Shown here piece by piece: positions 1-5,377 of a stretch of DNA of 9,617 nucleotides (position 1 is its first letter; each line of letters begins with the position of its first letter). Where the stretch lies: positions 3,399 to 13,015 of the forward strand of contig MTER01000025.1 of the NCBI GenBank assembly GCA_002083985.1, in the 5' to 3' direction. The position numbers and the translations under genes are program-made. The notes under the pieces are model-generated. The model ran no database searches. It was not told the DNA's origin and worked only from the letters and a program-made list of their open reading frames with translations. This stretch comes from Candidatus Altarchaeales archaeon A3 (GTDB taxonomy: Archaea; Altiarchaeota; Altiarchaeia; Altiarchaeales; Altiarchaeaceae).

Positions 1-541
1 ATCCTTTATTACATCCACAATCTCCACAACAACCCTCTTTCGTTTCTCCACTGTTACAAGTTCCGTCGCCACAATATTGACAGTTGCCGCAATCTCCTGG
101 ACAAGCTGAACAACTCTCACCATTGTTACAAGTTCTATCGCCACAGTAACCAATTGCACAAGTGCTATCTCCCCCTTTACAATCAGCAGGACAATTGGCA
201 CAGGTTTCACCATTTCCAAAAGTGTCTCTGCAAATACCGCTTGGACAACCACACCTCACATCAGTTTTTGCATGAAGGCACTGCGCCCACCCGTAATTAT
301 CACAAGTTTTTGAATACGTCCAAATAAAACCACCCTCACAATCCCTATTGCTTCCGTCACTTGCCTTACATCCATTCCAGTTAGAAGGTGATGTTGAAGT
401 ACAACATTGGTTGGTCATTAAAGAATTATACGGATCGCATTTTGTTTGAACTATCGACCCAAAAAAACCCATAAAACTTCCTACAAAAATTACGATTGCA
501 ACAATCATCAATGTGCCACCTATTACTTTTTTTATCTCCAT
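1..541 (-). CDS. Cys-rich secreted/membrane-anchored protein, C-terminus cut by window edge
   Basis: The reading frame opens at an ATG (539-541) and stays open for 180 codons to the left edge, so the C-terminus is missing. Residues 9-30 are a hydrophobic segment after MEIKK, fitting a signal peptide or N-terminal anchor. The rest is hydrophilic and very Cys-rich. Three related modules are visible at about 99-121, 133-151 and 157-175; the last two have the spacing C-x4-C-x8-C-x3-C with a central G-E (CNNGES, CNSGET) and a final P/G-x-D-C. The same module occurs in the 542-aa and 355-aa proteins of this window. The gene starts 26 bases after the stop of the 542-aa gene, so it is probably the last visible gene of the same operon. 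There is no Shine-Dalgarno; ATTAAAA precedes the ATG. I do not recognise a named family; a disulfide-stabilised surface protein is the inference. Function unknown. Confidence 0.88.
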   Translation of the reverse strand, partial: MEIKKVIGGTLMIVAIVIFVGSFMGFFGSIVQTKCDPYNSLMTNQCCTSTSPSNWNGCKASDGSNRDCEGGFIWTYSKTCDNYGWAQCLHAKTDVRCGCPSGICRDTFGNGETCANCPADCKGGDSTCAIGYCGDRTCNNGESCSACPGDCGNCQYCGDGTCNSGETKEGCCGDCGCNKG

Positions 542-567
542 TTTTAATATTTTTAAATTTATTTTTT

Positions 568-2196
568 TTAAATTTTAAAGCTATATTTTTTAAGTACAAA
601 AGACATAATAAATAAACAAACAATAGTAAATAAAATCAGCAAAATTACATTTGTAAGATTACAAAACCATTCTTTACAAGATTTCTCCTCACAAACCTCT
701 GTTTTCAAATTACAACTTTTATTGGTAGGGCAATCTCTATCCTCCTTACAAACGCCAATATTGTTCGGGATGCACGCTTTATTTTGGCAAATATACCCTG
801 CTGAACACTCGTTATTACTCTGACAACCACCTTCGCCAACACATTTTCCATATTCGCAATATTTTCCTGCGGAACAGTCATCTCTCGTATTACATTCGCA
901 ATCCTGCGGACAATTTGCTTTACTTTCGCCAGAATTACAAATTCCATTTGTGTTACAGGCTTGTGGATAAGAACACTCGCCGCTAGTACAACTGCCACCA
1001 CTTGAACAATCACTTGACGAAATACATCCAATTCGTGTTTTTTTATAGTTGCACTGCCCGGAAAGACAACTTCCAGTATATTTATATGGCACTCCATTTT
1101 CTCTTGCATTGTCTTTTTGACATTGTGCATCAGAATAACAAGAAGGAGTTTTTGTGCATTTCTGTGTTTTAATCTCACAACTATAACTTAACGGACAACC
1201 TCCGTCGTTACAACACTCTACGCTTTTAACAATCGTAGAGGGAATATAATACCAATAACTTTCTGTATTATACCTTTTGTAGGTAAATAGTTTTTTGTTT
1301 GAAGGACTACAATAGAATTCTGTATTTCCTTCTTTGCTGACATAAAGCCCTTTATTTATGTCCTTTATTTCATCCCAACTTTCAAAATATAAATATGTTT
1401 CCCCTGCCTTAATCGGATATATGCAACCGAACCACATCGGAAAAGGACAAGAAGTTAAAAGATTGTTGCCTGACTTATCAACACTTTCAATATTTCCACT
1501 TAAAATGTTAAAAAAATTAGTAAGTATAGATGTTGCTGTTTTGGGTTGATATTGACCATATAATTTACCAAAATTCTTACATTCCCCTATTTTCTGCCCT
1601 GTATTGGTAGTTGAACTATAATCATACACATAACATTGCCGATAGTTCCAGGAAAATATGTCTTTTGGTAATTTAGAAGATAAAGAATTAGAAACATCTT
1701 TTAATTTTGGCGTATATAGTGCATCATAACAAAAATACTTGTAAGAGAAATCATCATTTGAACCAAAATCTAATTTTCTGACATCATCGACATTTAAACA
1801 GTTTTTTAAAGAAACGAAACCCTCGTTGCAATAAAGTATATGTTCTGTATTTTTTTCCATTACATATAGACCTACGCCCTTAAACCACCAATTATGATTT
1901 TTACAAAGCGTACCAACATTTTCTTTGGCATACTTCATATTTGACATAAAATTTTCCTCTTTAAATTCCGTTTTACAACTATTTTCACAAACCATTTTAT
2001 CTTTTTCGGCAGGATATAATACAGAAGAATCTCCTGCCAATTCTCCCTTTATAACGCCATAATGCGGAGAAACATACCCTCCGAAAGTTTTTTCACCTGT
2101 TGAAAGAAAACCTCCAAAATATGCGGATATAACAGCGATTAATATTAACCCGAATAATCCAAGAATAATTATTTTATTTTTATTTTTAGCCGCCAT
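568..2196 (-). CDS. Double-anchored Cys-rich surface protein (542 aa)
   Basis: Residues 8-30 form a hydrophobic segment after a Lys/Asn-rich start (signal peptide or anchor) and residues 513-535 form a second one followed by KKYSF, so the bulk should sit outside the membrane. Residues 60-325 are a region with scattered Cys and many Tyr/Trp that I do not recognise. Residues 329-502 are a tandem array of short Cys modules: at 329-347, 353-382, 391-408, 435-452, 458-475 and 483-502 the pattern is C-x5-C-x5-C-x4/5-C (second copy has an insertion, first is tighter), resembling EGF/Dickkopf-like disulfide knots in spacing only. Between them, 414-433 is a different module, C-x5-C-x8-C-x3-C with SGES and NCPQDC, shared with the neighbouring Cys-rich proteins. 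It starts 16 bases after the stop of the 98-aa gene and ends 26 bases before the next gene, so it is an operon member. Likely role is adhesion or surface structure (inference). Confidence 0.92.
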   Translation of the reverse strand: MAAKNKNKIIILGLFGLILIAVISAYFGGFLSTGEKTFGGYVSPHYGVIKGELAGDSSVLYPAEKDKMVCENSCKTEFKEENFMSNMKYAKENVGTLCKNHNWWFKGVGLYVMEKNTEHILYCNEGFVSLKNCLNVDDVRKLDFGSNDDFSYKYFCYDALYTPKLKDVSNSLSSKLPKDIFSWNYRQCYVYDYSSTTNTGQKIGECKNFGKLYGQYQPKTATSILTNFFNILSGNIESVDKSGNNLLTSCPFPMWFGCIYPIKAGETYLYFESWDEIKDINKGLYVSKEGNTEFYCSPSNKKLFTYKRYNTESYWYYIPSTIVKSVECCNDGGCPLSYSCEIKTQKCTKTPSCYSDAQCQKDNARENGVPYKYTGSCLSGQCNYKKTRIGCISSSDCSSGGSCTSGECSYPQACNTNGICNSGESKANCPQDCECNTRDDCSAGKYCEYGKCVGEGGCQSNNECSAGYICQNKACIPNNIGVCKEDRDCPTNKSCNLKTEVCEEKSCKEWFCNLTNVILLILFTIVCLFIMSFVLKKYSFKI

Positions 2197-2212
2197 TTTT
2201 GTGTTTTTTATA

Positions 2213-2509
2213 TTATTTATTTTTTAAAAGATATATTATGTAAGTTAAAGTTAGTGTTGGAATAAAACCATCAGCGACATTTGTAAGGTCAAACAACTCC
2301 CAACCGTTGATTAAACCCAACAATCCGAAAAATTTATACCCTAAAAAAACACCCACCAAATCATAGACAAATCCAATAACGCCGCCTGTTATGGCATTTA
2401 GAGGGGTAATAATAAAAAAATCAATAACATCATAAAATACACATACCAATAAAATACCCGGCTCATTTTTTATAAATTCCGAAAATATTTTTAGAAATTT
2501 TTCAGTCAT
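2213..2509 (-). CDS. Small membrane protein, 98 aa, unknown function
   Basis: Not assigned to a named family. Residues 18-35 are a first hydrophobic segment, 38-67 a Gly-rich hydrophobic stretch (GGVIGF, GVFLGY, GLLGL) typical of tightly packed helices, and 83-95 a third short hydrophobic stretch after GFIPT; the tail is KNK. Conserved-looking polar positions inside the membrane part are D27, D30, D50, E71 and D74, with W70-E71 after the Gly-rich helix. Its ATG overlaps the TGA of the preceding 61-aa gene in the form ATGA (2506-2509), a strong sign of translational coupling and hence of a shared transcript and perhaps a shared complex. It ends 16 bases before the 542-aa Cys-rich gene. Bases before the start are A-rich with no Shine-Dalgarno. 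Confidence 0.8.
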   Translation of the reverse strand: MTEKFLKIFSEFIKNEPGILLVCVFYDVIDFFIITPLNAITGGVIGFVYDLVGVFLGYKFFGLLGLINGWELFDLTNVADGFIPTLTLTYIIYLLKNK

Positions 2510-2691
2510 TTTTTTGCTTTTAAAAAATAAATGGTTGATATATATGCTAATATTAATAAAATCAAACCAACTATAACAATTTCTTTATATGGTGAAGGCA
2601 CATAATTTGTAGTTAAAAGAAAATATAAGTTGATGGAAAGAAGCAATACAAAAAACGCCGAAACTAAAATTTTTTGTGTTTTAATTTTCAT
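2506..2691 (-). CDS. Two-TM microprotein, 61 aa
   Basis: A 61-residue protein with hydrophobic segments at about 8-27 and 37-57, a short Pro/Tyr-containing loop (YVPSPY), a basic start (MKIKTQK) and a basic end (LKAKK). The two-helix hairpin layout and length match the two genes just upstream (66 and 59 aa), but sequence similarity to them is weak beyond the MKI/K start. The first two codons and the leader belong to a 34-base repeat (2685-2718) that recurs before the 66-aa copy boundary (2903-2936), so its 5' region shares ancestry with the duplicated unit. The stop overlaps the start of the 98-aa gene. Function unknown; coding status rests on the coupled start, the repeated leader and the clean membrane profile. 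Confidence 0.75.
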   Translation of the reverse strand: MKIKTQKILVSAFFVLLLSINLYFLLTTNYVPSPYKEIVIVGLILLILAYISTIYFLKAKK

Positions 2692-2718
2692 TTTATAAAA
2701 TTTTTAAGTTATTTTTTT
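2685..2718 (-). repeat. Copy 1 of a 34-base repeat spanning gene junctions
   Basis: This stretch covers the first two codons of the 61-aa gene, its leader and the last codons of the 66-aa gene. It matches 2903-2936 at 32 of 34 positions. The pair lies 218 bases apart, the length of one microprotein gene plus spacer, as expected for tandem duplication. Confidence 0.8.
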
Positions 2719-2909
2719 GTTTTTAAAATATCATAAGTGGTTAAAATGGCGCAAATAAGAAATATGCCCATAACTATATAAAATATAATAAGTGCCAGGC
2801 TCATATTTAAATTTGAAAATACTGCCCAAATTAAAAGTCCTAATGTCCCTACAGCCATAAAAAAAATAATTGACACCAAATCAAAATTTTTATTACTTAT
2901 AGTTTTCAT
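2709..2909 (-). CDS. Two-TM microprotein, 66 aa, paralogue of the 59-aa gene upstream
   Basis: Two hydrophobic segments at about 11-31 and 38-57 joined by a short Asn-containing turn (FSNLNMS), with basic ends (MKTISNK and LKTKK). It shares with the 59-aa product the start MKxIS-x-KNF, the stretch LG-x-IWAVFSNL (with two extra residues here), YIVM and ILT near the end of the second helix. The genes also match closely in DNA, including a 24-base exact match (2809-2832 against 3028-3051). The gene begins 12 bases after the stop of the 59-aa gene and ends 17 bases before the 61-aa gene. No family recognised. Small hairpin proteins like this may be subunits or regulators of a membrane complex, but nothing in the sequence shows which. 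Confidence 0.8.
   Translation of the reverse strand: MKTISNKNFDLVSIIFFMAVGTLGLLIWAVFSNLNMSLALIIFYIVMGIFLICAILTTYDILKTKK
2809..2832 (-). repeat. 24-base exact match within the duplicated microprotein genes (copy 1; copy 2 at 3028-3051)
   Basis: This segment encodes the IWAVFSNL core shared by the 66- and 59-aa proteins. Flanking bases on both sides also align with scattered differences and short indels, so the identity reflects duplication of the coding region rather than chance in AT-rich DNA. Confidence 0.8.
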
Positions 2910-2936
2910 TTTACAAAATTTTTAAGTTGTTTTTTT
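2903..2936 (-). repeat. Copy 2 of the 34-base junction repeat
   Basis: Covers the first codons of the 66-aa gene, its 12-base leader and the end of the 59-aa gene. Differences from copy 1 are a C/T in the leader and a G/A near the stop codon; the latter places the stop differently in the two genes (TAA used at 2922 against 2709). Confidence 0.8.
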
Positions 2937-3101
2937 AAATAAATAATCAATGGATTTAGTTAATATGACAATAAGAATTACAGCCATAACAATATAAACA
3001 CTATGTGCAAGGTTTATATTTAAAATTAAATTTGAAAATACTGCCCAAATTCCTAATGCCGTCACTGCTATAACAAAATTTTTTTCACTTATAATTTTCA
3101 T
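2922..3101 (-). CDS. Two-TM microprotein, 59 aa, first gene of the operon
   Basis: A short gene easily lost to length cutoffs: ATG at 3099-3101 and TAA at 2922-2924 give 59 codons. The product starts MKIISEKNF, has hydrophobic segments at about 10-29 and 33-50 around the turn ILNINLAH, and ends DYLFKKTT. It is clearly homologous to the 66-aa protein downstream (shared KNF, IWAVFSNL, YIVM, ILT), and this paired conservation of the protein frame is the main evidence that it is real. It is the first gene after a TATA-like box (3131-3138) placed 30 bases upstream, so the transcript probably has a very short leader of about 7 bases. The start is preceded by ATACACG, unlike the A-run seen before the other starts. 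Function unknown. Confidence 0.78.
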   Translation of the reverse strand: MKIISEKNFVIAVTALGIWAVFSNLILNINLAHSVYIVMAVILIVILTKSIDYLFKKTT

Positions 3102-3130
3102 CGTGTATTAAATTTATTTTTTGTTAATTA

Positions 3131-3138
3131 ATTATAAA
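3131..3138 (-). promoter_or_regulatory. Probable TATA box for the six-gene operon
   Basis: Read on the minus strand the site is TTTATAAT preceded by TGTAGA, which fits an archaeal BRE plus box A. Its centre is about 33 bases from the ATG at 3101. With the usual 25-27 bases from box to transcription start, the RNA would begin near 3108. It lies in the only gap larger than 100 bases on this side of the window. Other AT-rich matches nearby (for example around 3110-3118) are too near the start codon. Confidence 0.5.
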
Positions 3139-3153
3139 TCTACAATAGAGTTG

Positions 3154-3171
3154 TTGCAAGTTATTTTGCAA
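3154..3171 (-). promoter_or_regulatory. Paired TTGCAA palindromes upstream of the operon TATA box
   Basis: TTGCAA occurs at 3154-3159 and again at 3166-3171, separated by six bases, giving an inverted and direct repeat that ends about 16 bases upstream of the TATA box. That position suits an activator or repressor site. The six-base half site is palindromic and AT-rich, so chance occurrence is quite possible. Confidence 0.25.
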
Positions 3172-3184
3172 TATGTTTAATATT

Positions 3185-3206
3185 AAAAATTAAAAAATTA
3201 AAAAAA
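3185..3206 (-). terminator. Oligo-T terminator of the 355-aa gene
   Basis: On the coding strand three T tracts follow one another, T7 (3206-3200), T6 (3197-3192) and T5 (3189-3185), separated by AA or TAA-like spacers, beginning 35 bases after the stop at 3242. No GC hairpin precedes them. Repeated T tracts without a stem are the typical archaeal intrinsic terminator, so this probably ends the upstream transcript before the operon promoter. Confidence 0.6.
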
Positions 3207-3241
3207 TTATTCTCGTTGATTTTAAATAAATTGCAGGTTAT

Positions 3242-4309
3242 TTAAACTATATCTATTTCAATTTTCTTTCCAGACGCACCTAAACCGCCGCAGCCGTCAT
3301 CTCCATTTACTTTTGATAAATCATCAAGGTAAATGTAAAATTTGTTACCTGCGACAAGAGTAGAATTGTCTAAATTCAAATTCAAAAAGAAATCCCCGCT
3401 GTCACTCGCTAATACATCAGCCTTTACAGGAATTGCGAAACTTTGTCTCAACTCGCTTAAAATTGATGCTGGTATGTTATAGTTTGTTCCACCCCCCGTT
3501 GGCGTTGTTGTTGCGGAGGTTATTGCATTTGAAGACATCGGACTTGTCTGGTCAAAGAATGATTGTATTACGACATTCTTCAAACTTGAAACATCAACCG
3601 TATTTGCGATGTGTAGTTGTATTCTCAATCCAATATTATTTTCGGAGCACTTACTAACATTAATTGTTAAAATTCCATTGCTACTCTTTTGATAACTTGA
3701 ATTTAATGCAACACCGCCTGATTTTGTCCATCCTCCAGCGTAAAAAGTTCCAAATGTCCCTATTTGGGACATAAATAACTGTGTAGGTTCAATACTTGCA
3801 TAAGTGCTGTATTCTGTTTGTTTGTCTGTTTTTATGCCGTTATACTCGCAATAATATCTTGCTCCTTTAAGCAAAATATTATAATTTGAACACGATTTAA
3901 CGCCTTTGTTCGTAAAATCAATATTTCCAGCGCTGTTTGTTGCCGCATCTATATATGCTGTTTGCGGATTATTTGCTTCCGCTATACTCACGCCGCTGGG
4001 AAAGATTTTTGCAGTTATTCCTGACGATGTAATTTTTGTATCTTTGTTATTTCTGTCATAAATTGAAGTAAAGGCGCTTGAAACTGCACCAGGCGTACAA
4101 CCACTTATTACAGAGGCGCCACAATCATTTGGACAGTTGTAGTATGTTTCAGCGCCCGAACATACTCCGTTATTATTACAAATAGCACCGCCCGCGGTAG
4201 AACTGCCAGTTCCTAGCCCGAACCAATTAGTTTCATATCCAATTACCAGCCCTACTATCGCCACAATAATAACCACAACCGTTTTTAAATCTAAATATTT
4301 TTTAACCAT
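3242..4309 (-). CDS. Membrane-anchored secreted protein with one Cys module (355 aa)
   Basis: The N-terminus MVKKYLDLK is followed by a hydrophobic segment (about 10-25), a signal peptide or single anchor, then a Gly/Ser/Thr linker (31-42). Residues 44-63 carry the module C-x5-C-x8-C-x3-C (CNNNGVC, NCPNDC), identical in Cys spacing to the one at 414-433 of the 542-aa protein. The remaining 290 residues have only a few Cys (for example CSNY, YYCEY, SKC, DDGCGG), are rich in Ser, Thr, Asn and alternating hydrophobics and look beta-rich; I recognise no family. There is no C-terminal anchor. The gene starts 34 bases after the stop of the 64-aa gene; an AT-rich stretch near 4349-4357 could be a weak TATA box, otherwise the two are co-transcribed. 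Its end is marked by the oligo-T tracts at 3185-3206. Surface protein of unknown function. Confidence 0.9.
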   Translation of the reverse strand: MVKKYLDLKTVVVIIVAIVGLVIGYETNWFGLGTGSSTAGGAICNNNGVCSGAETYYNCPNDCGASVISGCTPGAVSSAFTSIYDRNNKDTKITSSGITAKIFPSGVSIAEANNPQTAYIDAATNSAGNIDFTNKGVKSCSNYNILLKGARYYCEYNGIKTDKQTEYSTYASIEPTQLFMSQIGTFGTFYAGGWTKSGGVALNSSYQKSSNGILTINVSKCSENNIGLRIQLHIANTVDVSSLKNVVIQSFFDQTSPMSSNAITSATTTPTGGGTNYNIPASILSELRQSFAIPVKADVLASDSGDFFLNLNLDNSTLVAGNKFYIYLDDLSKVNGDDGCGGLGASGKKIEIDIV

Positions 4310-4343
4310 TTTTTTAAAAAAATTTCATTAAGAGGGATAATTT

Positions 4344-4538
4344 CTAAAAATAAATATTTTTTGAAATAAAATCAACAAAATTATTCTTCAAAATATTTTT
4401 TCTCCATTCCAGTTCCCTCTTCACGGATATAGGTCTTATATCCTTACCATATAACCCGGTTCTTATCGGGTCAGTCCTTGCAATTAAGGTTTTATCTTTG
4501 CGCTTTCTGAAAACGCTTATTTTATTTGAAAATTTCAT
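4344..4538 (-). CDS. Small very basic protein, 64 aa, unknown
   Basis: The product has 17 Lys/Arg against 6 Asp/Glu (net about +11), with a basic cluster at 11-16 (RKRKDK) and a Pro/Gly-containing middle (ARTDPIRTG, LYGKDIRP) followed by a likely helix (VKRELEWRKNIL). It has no membrane segment, in contrast to every other gene here, so it is probably cytoplasmic and may bind nucleic acid or a protein partner (inference from charge only). A perfect archaeal TATA sequence lies at 4571-4578, giving a short leader, and local GC content over the central codons is higher than in flanking noncoding DNA, both supporting a real gene. The stop is TAG. It is not a homologue of any family I can name. Confidence 0.6.
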   Translation of the reverse strand: MKFSNKISVFRKRKDKTLIARTDPIRTGLYGKDIRPISVKRELEWRKNILKNNFVDFISKNIYF

Positions 4539-4570
4539 TTTTAAGACATAATATAATTGTTTTTTTTAAG

Positions 4571-4578
4571 TATTTAAA
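4571..4578 (-). promoter_or_regulatory. TATA box of the 64-aa gene
   Basis: The coding strand reads TTTAAATA, an exact archaeal box A, with its centre about 36 bases upstream of the ATG at 4538. The expected transcription start is near 4548, leaving a leader of about 10 bases. A T6 tract (4585-4590) just upstream may terminate the preceding protease transcript. Confidence 0.5.
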
Positions 4579-4584
4579 TTAAAT

Positions 4585-4590
4585 AAAAAA
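4585..4590 (-). terminator. Possible short oligo-T terminator after the protease gene
   Basis: T6 in the coding strand lies directly after the TGA stop of the 244-aa gene (4594-4596) and is followed by TTTAATTTAAA. It is a single tract in AT-rich DNA, so it is weaker than the triple tract at 3185-3206. Confidence 0.3.
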
Positions 4591-4593
4591 TAG

Positions 4594-5328
4594 TCAAACA
4601 ATAGACATTGTAATGCTCCATAAAAACCCTAAATTCCAGCCTGCGTGGGCAAAATAAACAATGAGAATGTTGCCTTTTATTAGTCCGATTGCCGTCCATA
4701 TCGAGAACATAATAGCAATTGGAATTAAATCACCCATTCCTTCCTCAATTGTATGCCCCTGTGAAAAAACATAAGAGCCAATGTGAAATGCCGAAGCAAG
4801 AATTATTGTTAAGGCAAGTGCAAAAAACCAAAACCACTTATCAGACAACAAGTTTTGTGTATTTATTTTGTGCCTCATTATTCTGGCAATTCCAATCGGA
4901 AGCGAAGTAAAAAGAAGCGTTTCAGCAAAAATGTTAAATTGAGTATTTATTAAGGCGTTTAAAATAGATGTTGAAAAAAAATCAGAAACGCTTCCAAAAA
5001 TAAATGTTGATGAGCCAAAACTTAAAAAATTATGTAAATTTGGCAAAATAAAAAAAAATCCGAATGCAGCAAAACAAAACAATATTTCCTTTTTTGCATT
5101 CTTTTTTGAAATTTCAAAAAATAAATCTACATATAAATTTATCTTGTCTAAAATTATCCACAAAAATGACAGCAAAGTCAAATTAAACAAAATATTTACT
5201 GATATTAATATTTCCTGATGTGTCGGAATCCAAACTGTAAGTATTAATGCCAATAGCAAAACAACAAACAAACCAATGGCAAAAAATATTTTCCCAATTT
5301 TCCCAAAATTATCAATAAATTCGGACAT
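4594..5328 (-). CDS. CPBP/CAAX-type intramembrane protease homologue with degenerate motif 1
   Basis: A 244-aa polytopic protein with hydrophobic segments at about 14-33, 40-60, 82-96, 166-182, 202-216 and 220-242. The family (Rce1/CPBP metalloproteases) is marked by EExxxR, FxxxH and HxxxN. Here the third motif is intact as HAGWN (H228, N232). The second is represented by ASAFH (H182). The first reads ETLLFT (E136 kept, second Glu and Arg both replaced by Thr). The likely catalytic Glu and two His are therefore present but the usual EE-R signature is not, so it may be an active divergent member or a non-proteolytic homologue. Known members cleave prenylated or other membrane proteins or act in immunity and secretion; no substrate can be inferred, though all neighbours are membrane or surface proteins. 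It has its own TATA box (5366-5373) and seems to be transcribed alone. The start is the first ATG, preceded by TTTAAAAA. Confidence 0.75.
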   Translation of the reverse strand: MSEFIDNFGKIGKIFFAIGLFVVLLLALILTVWIPTHQEILISVNILFNLTLLSFLWIILDKINLYVDLFFEISKKNAKKEILFCFAAFGFFFILPNLHNFLSFGSSTFIFGSVSDFFSTSILNALINTQFNIFAETLLFTSLPIGIARIMRHKINTQNLLSDKWFWFFALALTIILASAFHIGSYVFSQGHTIEEGMGDLIPIAIMFSIWTAIGLIKGNILIVYFAHAGWNLGFLWSITMSIV

Positions 5329-5365
5329 TTTTTAAATTTAATAGATTATTTTATCAAAATTTTTA

Positions 5366-5373
5366 TATATAAA
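5366..5373 (-). promoter_or_regulatory. TATA box of the protease gene inside a symmetric AT element
   Basis: The coding strand reads TTTATATA, centred about 41 bases upstream of the ATG at 5328, predicting a leader of about 15 bases. It sits inside a perfect 16-base palindrome, T5-ATATAT-A5 (5360-5375), that begins three bases past the stop of the giant surface gene (5378). The T5 on the coding strand could also help to terminate that upstream transcript. Confidence 0.5.
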
Positions 5374-5377
5374 AACA

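Noticed and set aside
1..400. Cys modules as dockerin or EF-hand calcium-binding repeats
   Set aside because: The D-x-N/D-x-D spacing of EF-hand or dockerin loops is absent; the Cys spacing is the only conserved pattern.
705..1178. Long minus-strand open frame of 157 codons inside the 542-aa gene
   Set aside because: It is an alternative frame of the Cys-repeat region; the 542-aa frame has a signal peptide, ordered Cys repeats and a C-terminal anchor, while this one has no coherent features.
2685..3101. Repeats in the small-gene region as a CRISPR array
   Set aside because: Only two copies of each repeat, 218 bases apart, and the intervals are coding; a tandem gene duplication accounts for them.
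4455..4470. CCCG/CGGG stem with an 8-base loop, possibly part of a tRNA or terminator
   Set aside because: The stem is only four pairs, no T-arm or acceptor stem is found around it, and it falls in codons for TDPIRTG of the 64-aa protein.
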